A stretch of 64,000 nt of DNA, from assembly GCA_029706075.1 (NCBI GenBank), contig JAINUG010000328.1:620001-684000 (forward strand), read 5' to 3'. Each line of letters opens with the position of its first letter. The first letter of the stretch is position 1. The notes below the pieces were generated by a model. It was not told where the DNA came from, did no database searches, and was given only the letters and a program-made list of their open reading frames with translations. The stretch is from Aldrovandia affinis. Lineage: Eukaryota > Chordata > Actinopteri > Notacanthiformes > Halosauridae. The position numbers were made by a program, and so were the translations under genes. Shown here piece by piece: positions 14,201 through 23,200 of the stretch.

Positions 14201-17200
14201 GGGAGTGGCAACCCGACTGTAATCCCTGATGAAGTGACGGTAAAAATGAGCAAAGCCCAGGAAGCGTTTAGCAGCTTCCACGGAGGTGGGTTTAGGCCAA
14301 GTAACCACCGCCTGGATCTTCGGGTCCGTCCTAACCTGACTGCTCTCAATGATGTAACCCAGGAAGGAAACAGAGTGAACATGAAAATCGCATCACAAAT
14401 AATTTATTTTCTAAAAGTCTTTGGAGAACCTGGCGGACATGCTGGACGTGCTCCTCGAGGCTGTGGGAAAAAATGAGGATATCGTCCAAATAAACAAAAA
14501 CAGATGGGGTTTAACCCTTGTTGACGATTGCTGCAAATTAGCCAACCCTTAAGACCTTAATACAGCAAAAATTAATTTAATTTTTATTTTATTCAGGCAA
14601 TAAGGGGGTTAAGAAGTCCCGGAGAACGTCATTGATTGGAAAACGGGGGAGCATTAGTAAGCCCAAAGGCCATGACCAGGTATTCAAAGTGGCCGAGGGG
14701 GTGTTGAAAGCCGTCTTCCATTCATACGAACCTCACCAAGTGGTAGGCGTTGCGGAGATATGAGAAAAATCGACTATCTATCTAGCTAGCTAGCAACCTG
14801 GTATCACGGCCAAATAAAGCTTGCTAACAGTAGCTAACGATATAGATAGCTAGCATCATTTTTTCAACACAGTATAAAATGAACCACCTTCAGGAAAGAT
14901 TGTCTGAAGAAGTTTGAAGGTACAGGAGTTTCCCTGCTTTCATGAAAACTTTACCGACCTTGCTCAATACATTGACGCCTACTAGTGTACAGAAGTGTAA
15001 GTACACCATGTTGCATAGGCTGCGCATAGCCTTTGCAGAGGTATAAATTGCAGAGTGCTTGCGACATTGTTGCATTGGGCGAACCTCAAAGAAGTCGCAC
15101 AAGTTGCACAGAAGCATGTAGAGGCCTTAAGGGCACCGTTATATGACTGAGGGCACTACTGCATGACTAAGGGCATTGTTATATGACTGAGGGCACTACT
15201 GTATGACTAAGGGCACTGTTATATAACTGAGGGCACTACACTATGACCAAGGGCATTACTGTATGACTAAGGGCACTGCTATATGACTGAGGGCACTACT
15301 GTATGACTAAGGGCATTACTGTATGACTGAGGGCACTACACTATGACCAAGGGCATTACTGTATGACTAAGGGCACTGTTATATAACTGAGGGCACTACA
15401 CTATGACCAAGGGCATTACTGTATGACTAAGGGCACTGCTATATGACTGAGGGCACTACTGTATGACTAAGGGCATTACTGTATGACTGAGGGCACTACT
15501 GTATGACTGAGGGCACTTCTACTATAACTAATTGTAAATTGAGCTTAAACGTAACTAATTTCTTGTCATTACAGTTGGACCTATTCCACTTGATGTTTTC
15601 GCATCTTACATTGAAAATAAAGCAATGAGTGAAACATGGCAGACCTTATGTTACTAATGATAATGATCTCAATGCTGTTTCAGATCGGGTGCAAGGCCAG
15701 CCTGGTCATTTTCCAATACTTCATTATGGCCAATTTCTTCTGGCTTCTCGTGGAGGGGCTATATCTCCACACCCTTCTCATGGTCATATTCTCAGAAAAC
15801 AGACACTTCATCGTCTATCTCCTAATCGGCTGGGGTAAGCTCTACTTTCTCTTGAGTCTTGTGTTGGAATAGAACATCTCTCAAGAACTGTTAGCAAGTT
15901 TTAAGGACTGTCTTATTTAATCAATGATTTTACATTGACATTTTAGACACCCTTATACAGAGCAACTTACACTGTTTTATATTTTCTTTACATACAATAA
16001 TTTGATATAGCCAGCTATTTACTGAAGCAATTCAGGTTAAATACCTTGCTCAAAGATACAATGGCAGTGCCCCACCTGGGAATCAAACCTGCAACCTCTA
16101 CGTTACAAGCCTAGTTCCCTAACCATTATAACACACAGCATTCCATAATTCAGTTGGTGGAAGCAGACTGATTATTTAAGGAAAAACACATTTATGCCAT
16201 ATGAGTAAGCATTGCAGAAAGTTTCTACACAAGTGTGTTAATATTAGGAAGCATTCATGAGGTAGAATGTGAGCGCAAAGGTTTAGTTTTACTTGAAAAC
16301 TAAATTAACTGTGGGTTTTTATAATAAGGGAGATTCAAAGTATGCTATATGTGTGCAGGAAACCATACATATGTAAAGAGCTGATGTTTTTTAATTATTT
16401 CATTTAGGGTTCCCAACAGTGTTTGTGTTTGCATGGACTATGACAAGAATTTACTTGGAAGACACTGGGTAAGGATCTGTAAGCACAAATGGAAAACATA
16501 TGTTGGGGTTAGGGTTACGGACAGTTAAACAGACACTGTGGTGCAGTTTAAACTACAGCACACATCTTGATGCACAAGAAGTAGTTTCTAATAGAAATGA
16601 TCCATTTATCTGCAGATTATGGCTTGTTATCAAATTATTCAGGAAGTCTGCCAATCTCAGGCAAACAATGGCCAAAACAATGCCAATCTCAACTTCAAAT
16701 GTCAATTACTTTACTGAAAAGTAAACTAAAGCTTCAGCAACAAAAGAAACATGCTCTTGCAAAGTCTGAAGAGTAATTTGTGTGATGGTGGGATAAGGAC
16801 CCAGACGCAGACCAGGATCAGGCAGAGAGGAACGTTTAATTCAGGCAAGGATCAAAACCAATAGACAGAGTAGCAAAGACACAAAATCGATATCCAAGAG
16901 AGTAGTCAAAAAACATTCAAAAAAGTCAAAAACCAAGAAATCATAAAAGGCAAACAAACAGAATCGACAGGCAAACTCGAAGTGAAACGGGAAAATACAA
17001 CAGACTCTGGCTTACTAGTAATCGGCACAGGGAATGAGGATCAACGTTCTGACAAAGAGTGAACGTAAACACGGAACTTAAATACAAGCAGGGAAGGGAA
17101 ACACAATAGGAATCAGGTGTGACTGGGAGGAGAGAAGGGCAGGAACATAGGAATCACTAATACAATAATGAGGGGAAACGAAAGACACGGACTGGGAAGC

Positions 17201-20200
17201 ACATAGACGCATTGAAAATATACGACCTGGAAGAGCAGGCGGACACGTGCACAGTTCGAAGGGGAGGAACGCATAGACAGAATCTGCGTGCAGATAAAGC
17301 GAAAAGCGAGAAGCGTACAAGGATAGGACAATGAGAGAGAGTGATAACGATAGATAGAAGTGTGAGATAATTAGTAATTAGTAATGTTAGTAACTTAATC
17401 TAAATCCCTAATGTTAGTAGATTTAGTACTATATACATCTAACTAATATACAAGTGTTTTTGAAAGAAAGACAAGAAAGAAACTAAGACAGAAAAACCGT
17501 AAAAGTTGAAATCCCGAAGTGCAATGACAAAGACAAGTGGGAACACAAGAACACAGACAGACGGGAACAGAATGTGAATGAAACGTGAATGATGAGATAA
17601 ATATAAACAAAGTACAAAAACAAACCGAACAGATATTGCAAAACATAACAATTTGTCCAAGAGACAAAGTAATAACTTTATTAAGCCTTTATTAAACCTT
17701 TATTAAAATTAATTATTAAATTATTAATTACTTTCTGACCATTGTGTTGAAAGGCCAATTGATAGTGCACAATTAAATATTGTTGCCTAACCATCTCGTT
17801 GTTCAAATGTGAAGAGGTTTCTTTCACAAAAAAATAGCAAATAAAACGACCTTAAAAAAAGAGCCCATTTTAATATATTTTTTGTTTCAGATTTTCTCCC
17901 ATTTTCTCCCAATTTGGTAGCCAATTACACCCTATATTTTTCATGTCAATCCCCCCCTCATATTGTGAGTTTGCTGCTCTAGCCCTGTGACCAGTAGTGA
18001 CAAAGGCAAAGTATTCTCTCCTCTGAGACGGCACTCGCCAGGCTGTTGACTGTAACTCCGGTACCTCAGAGCCACTCCAGTGCACAGCGAACGTCCTGTC
18101 GGCTTCCCTCCCCCCTCCCTGGGGTGGACAGCCAATTGCCACCCCCGGTGGCATTCCCGGCCAGAGCCGACTCTGGCGCGGCTGGTGAAATCGAACCCTG
18201 GTTGCAGTGGCCAGCGTCGAACATTGTAACCACTAGACCACCCGGTGGTGAAGCCCATTTTAACCACAGAATAATAGAACAGTACACAGCAGTGCCCAGG
18301 TTCAGTCCTAGAGATCTACTGGGTGTGCAGGCTTTTGTTCCAGTCCAGCACTAACACACCTGATTCCAACATTCATCACCTTGATGAGCAGTGGATTGAT
18401 GGAATCAGGTGTGTTAGTGAAGGGATTAATTAAATCAGGTGTGTTACTAAAGGGATTAACTTTCTGGGCTGGTACAAAAGTCTGCCCCACCCAGTAGATC
18501 TCCAGGACCAAACCTGGGCACTCCTGATATACACCAATGGTCACAAATAAGAAAAAAATGTTGATGTTATTTTTTAACATAGGAAAAACTGGTATAGCAG
18601 TGCGTATAAGTGATGTAAAGACTGTCCCCACATATGTGCGAACGTTTAAACCATTCATGAATTTCTTCATCTTACCATTTGTTTAGATGTTGGGAGATCA
18701 ATGAGAACGCCATTCCCATGTGGGTGATCAACAGTCCGATAATGTTCTCCATCATGGTGAGTAGTCTGTGTTCGTGAAATGTGGCGTCTGTGATTTTCTC
18801 TTTCGCTGCATATTAGCGAGCCACAGCAGTTACCTGGGTGCCGAGTGGCCTCAAACCTACCTGCTTAGGAGCTCCCTGCTTGACATGCTTATGAGAGTAA
18901 GATAACACGAGTAAGATAACACATCCCGGCGAGCATGTGGCACATGCCTTTTAGAAGCCATTCACGTATTTGTAGTCAGTCTCACATAGAGGACAGCATG
19001 TTTCTGTAGATACTTTCTGTAGAGGTCATACATTAGATACTGGAGCTCTGCCTGAATACGCTTTTGCCAGATGTTCAGGGTTGCCAAATCCCTTTGTTCT
19101 AAACATCATGCCCAACTAGAATTATAGGTGTTGCTTGAAATATTTGTAGCTTGACATTAGAAAAAACCCAAGCACTGGGCTGGCTAAAAATGTTCAGATT
19201 TGTGCTATGAATTAAACAGGAGATGGGTATACAAGATATATTGACATCAACAGGTGGAGCCACGATTAGCTGTGAATCGCTGACTTATTTGAACCAATCA
19301 GGTTTTGCTGTTTGCAACAAAACACAATGATCGGTTCAAGACAGTGAGTTACTGGTCGTGTATGGTAGCTCCACTCATTTTGTAGTGTCATGACGCCTCA
19401 TTCCCCCATCACTAACAAATGACATTGTATTTACTTTTCATAAAAGTGTCATTGCTACAGAGAGCAGCGGATAGCGTAGCGGTCTAATGCACCACATTTT
19501 GGCTGGTCCGGTGTGTGGTGGGCACTGCCTATCAGGGATTTGGTTCAAAACCTGCGTCTCTACCAGACCGGCTCTGGTCGTGAGTCCCGATCGGGGGCGC
19601 CATTTGGCTGTACTCCCCAGGGGGAGGGGGGAAGGTGATCTGGCTCGGGTGAGCCGTGAAGCACGGAAAAGGAGATTCCAGGACATCGGCGGGTGAATTC
19701 CGTCTCAGAAGCGGAGCTCGCTGCCCATGGACAATTAGCTTGCCTCATAGAGACAAGTGGCGGACCCATGTGGGGAGGGTTAAATCGAAATAAAGAGTGT
19801 GTAATTGGCCACTAGATTGGGAGAAAAACTGGAATAAAAAAAAAAATATTTAAGTGTCATTGCTTCAAGAACAGTGGTGTGAAATTGTCACTCCTTTGTG
19901 TCCCTCTTGCCAAGGTGAACTTCATTCTGTTTATCAGCATAATCAGAATCTTGGTTCAGAAGCTGAGGTGTCCTGATGTCGGGGGAAATGACCAGTCTCA
20001 GTACAGGTATGTGTTTCTCTGAAACCAGGCTGAATGTGTCCTTTAAATATAAAGCAAATGTGCTGTATTGAGAGTACGGCCATTGCTCACTTTGACTTTC
20101 CCTCACTAAAGCATATCGAAAAATCTTGTGATGAAGGACATGTATGTTCCATACACACGTGTTCCTCCTGATATGTTGTGAAAACACTTCCTGTGCAGGT

Positions 20201-23200
20201 AAGGCCGGAAAATGCAGGTAACTGCCAAAACAAAGGCAACACTTAAGTAAATGAGCCCCCAACGCCCCCAGGTTACCATAGTGTTGCCTTTTCTGGCAGC
20301 TACCTGTATGTAGTTAATTTGATTGGCAGCCCATTTGGCTAAAGGACAAATTTATCTGTATGGATGCAGAAATAGAATAGCATATTATACATTTAACTAA
20401 ACGTATTATAATATAAAGTTAAAGCATTAATAATTTACTTTGAACAATCAATCAATCAATCAATCAATCTTTATTTTTGTATAGCGCCATTTACAAACAG
20501 GTTGTCACACAGCACTTCACAATTGGCATTTTCCAGAGGGAATCAAAAAAACAGAAAACCATTGGAACCAATGTGGGAGACTGGAAAATGATTCCCTGAC
20601 CCCTTAAAAGGTGGTCGAGATGAACCCCTGGAAAATTGTGGGTTACAGAGAAAAACAAAACAAATAGTCCTTGAGGCTCATGAGGCTTAACAGACCACCG
20701 GAAGGGCATTCTAAGTGTAGGGATGGGGTGGACCTCATCCCTCCAGATACCAGAGCAGGGCGGGGGATGGAACCAGCAGCTAGGGTCTGGGCCAGCGGCA
20801 TCCGGCTAACACATGGCAGGGGTGGGGGTTGAGCTCCGGGCAGGAGTCAAAGAGTGGGGAGAAAAGAGTGAATTATGAATAATGGGTTGATCAATAATGA
20901 ATAAAATAAGGTAATACATACAATTAGCAGTTTTTGTCCTCATTACAAGCTTTGTGTTTTTGTAATTTGAATTTTAAAAACTTAAGGAGAGGATCATGAT
21001 AAAAGAAGTTCCCACAAACAGGAAACAAAAGCCCAGTTTTTGTAAACAGTTTTAACAGTTTTTGTAAAGAGTTTTAAAAGCCCGTACACACCGATGAAAT
21101 AGTTTTAAAAGCCCACACACACACCAATGAAATGGTTTTAAAAGCCCGCACACACACAGATGAAACAGTTTTAAAAGCCCGCACACACAGCAATGAAACA
21201 ATTTTAAAAGCCCGTACAAACATCGATTTTTGAAAAAGGGGTGGCAATAAAGAAGCGCCCACATCCACATAACAGACACAGACAGAGAGGACTGAAAAAG
21301 CCAAACCAAAGTAGACAGAAGGATTGGCTCCTGCCATTTGTACAGATCACAGGCTGGCAGAGTGGCATTAGCCCTGAAAGCCTATACATAAGAAGCAGGC
21401 TGCTCTCTCCTCTCTGAAATGTATAGGATGGGTTGATGCAGGGGGAGATTAGAGTGCCAAATGGGGGAGAATTCCTTACAGGGAAGTATGAGCCTTCTGT
21501 AATCCTTGCAGTCTGCTCCCCTCGTTTTACTTCCAGTCTTTAATTTCCCCAGAATATAACAGAGAGCGAAGCCACGGCTGGAGGGCTCTTGCATTATCCC
21601 ACAAGCAGGTTACAGTGGAACACAGAAAGGGAATGAACCCAATTGTTTCCTTTGGGCCATTTGCCAAAGCATTTCTCCCCCTCTCTGCAGTGTTGGCTGA
21701 GGACACATTCCCATTATCACCAAATGTTATGTCAAATTAGGCAAGTAGGGTTTGATCGTGTTTTGAGTTCTTTTCTGAAAGATGTGCGATTGATTTGAAG
21801 GTTTACCCTGATCAAACGGACTTACCTGCCTTTGATTAAAAAGGGCAACAATTTGGGCATGTCTCTGGAGAGTTTATGTAAGGGTTATCTTATTTAAGTG
21901 TGCATACAGTTAAGTTGCACTTCGGTTTGCTTAAAGAAGGCCCTGAAAGGGAAGCTGTGTGGAAAGGCTGTGCAGGTTTTCTTCTGGGCATGGAAAGGCT
22001 GTAACATATGTGTGTGTGATTTCAGGAGGTTGGCCGTGGAAAGGCTGTAACGTTTGCGTGTATAATTTCAGGAGGCTGGCCAAATCTACTCTGCTGCTGA
22101 TTCCGCTGTTTGGAGTGCACTACGTGGTGTTCGTGTCTTTGAATGAAGCCATGGCAGATTACAAAATATTTTTTGATCTGGCCCTCGGATCCTTCCAGGT
22201 AACATGTGTTTTATTTTTTAAGACCTTTGTCATGATGCCTTGTAGGCATGAGGCACGAGGGCGACAGTGTAATATAATGGTGAGGGAGCTGGCGTTGCAG
22301 ATGGGGCACTGCCGTTACAATCGTGGTACATTGCTTCAGTAATATCCAGCTGTATAAATGGATGGATAACATGTACAGAAATGTAAGCTTTGTAAATAAC
22401 TCTGGTTAAAGGGGAACTCTGTTGACATCATGAGGAAACGTTATTAAGCACAGCACCACATTGCAGTGGGACACTAACAAACGTTTGGTCGGTAAGGAGT
22501 ATGATGTCAATTTCTAGTTCCCCTTTATGGATGACAGCTAAGCAAATAAATACGTTTTTTTTTTTTGGTTGCCAATTATACCCTCTATTTATTTCAATTC
22601 CCCACCCCCACGAGTCCGCGCCTGTCCTCCGGGAGCGAGACACTCATTCCAGGCCGATTGTTCCCGCCTCTTCCGAGACGGAAATTCTTCCACGGACGCC
22701 TTTTACCTTCTCCTCGACGGACTCGTGCCGGCTCACCCTCCCCCTTCCCCAGCCAAATGCCGCTGAGATCGGGGCTGACGACCAGGGCCGGTCTGGTCGA
22801 GACGCGGGTTTCGAACCGCGTCCCTGACAGGCAGCGCACACCACACCAAAGTGTAGCGCCATCCGTCGCCCTGCAAATAAATACTTTAATAAATGTATTT
22901 CATATGTATCTTATTTTTTTTGGTCCAACTGATATGGCAACTTCAGCTTCTTTAATTCCAGGGCCTGGTTGTTGCGATCCTTTACTGCTTTCTGAACAGT
23001 GAGGTAAGCATTTCCTGCACTGCCTCCTTTTCACTGATATTTGAAAAAGATTTGAAGAATGGATCCTTGCTCATGGAGAAGGACCGAAGCCGCAGTGATT
23101 TAACAGCCAAACAAATACAACTGATGTGTGCTAACAAATGAGCGCAGAATGTTCCATTCTTACCTCTAATCTTCATATATCTGGAGAGATATAAAGGAGA

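Larger units (their letters stand above)
13584..15127. mobile_element. Harbinger-like non-autonomous element inserted in the minisatellite
   Basis: Starts AGGCCTGGTGC and ends GTAGAGGCCT, with TAA at both borders (13581-13583, 15128-15130). Joining the flanks restores two perfect 20-bp minisatellite units, so the borders are exact. A 3-bp TAA duplication fits PIF/Harbinger. Inverted ends are short (AGGCCT plus weak similarity around GCAAC..GCGAC). It carries a family A-like SINE, an L2 tail and a Gypsy fragment; the remaining 0.55 kb has no transposase. Confidence 0.6.
13564..15530 (+). repeat. 20-bp minisatellite, 21 units, split by an insertion
   Basis: Unit GGGCAYTRYTRTATGACTRA. One unit lies at 13564-13583 and twenty consecutive units at 15131-15530; the gap is filled by the element at 13584-15127. 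Alternating unit types give a 40-bp dimer order, and a longer block repeats again. It sits about 150 bp upstream of the TM3 exon. Confidence 0.92.

Noticed and set aside
15131-15530. CRISPR-like array
   Set aside because: Plain head-to-tail 20-bp minisatellite with no spacers, in a vertebrate intron.
17941-18354. Overlapping 100-codon frames on both strands
   Set aside because: They lie in the GC-rich SINE body and reappear in the other copies; no conservation pattern of a protein.
21052-21337. Repeat peptide RAFKT.S..CV on the minus strand
   Set aside because: Translation of a minisatellite whose unit is near a multiple of three; no start context or family.
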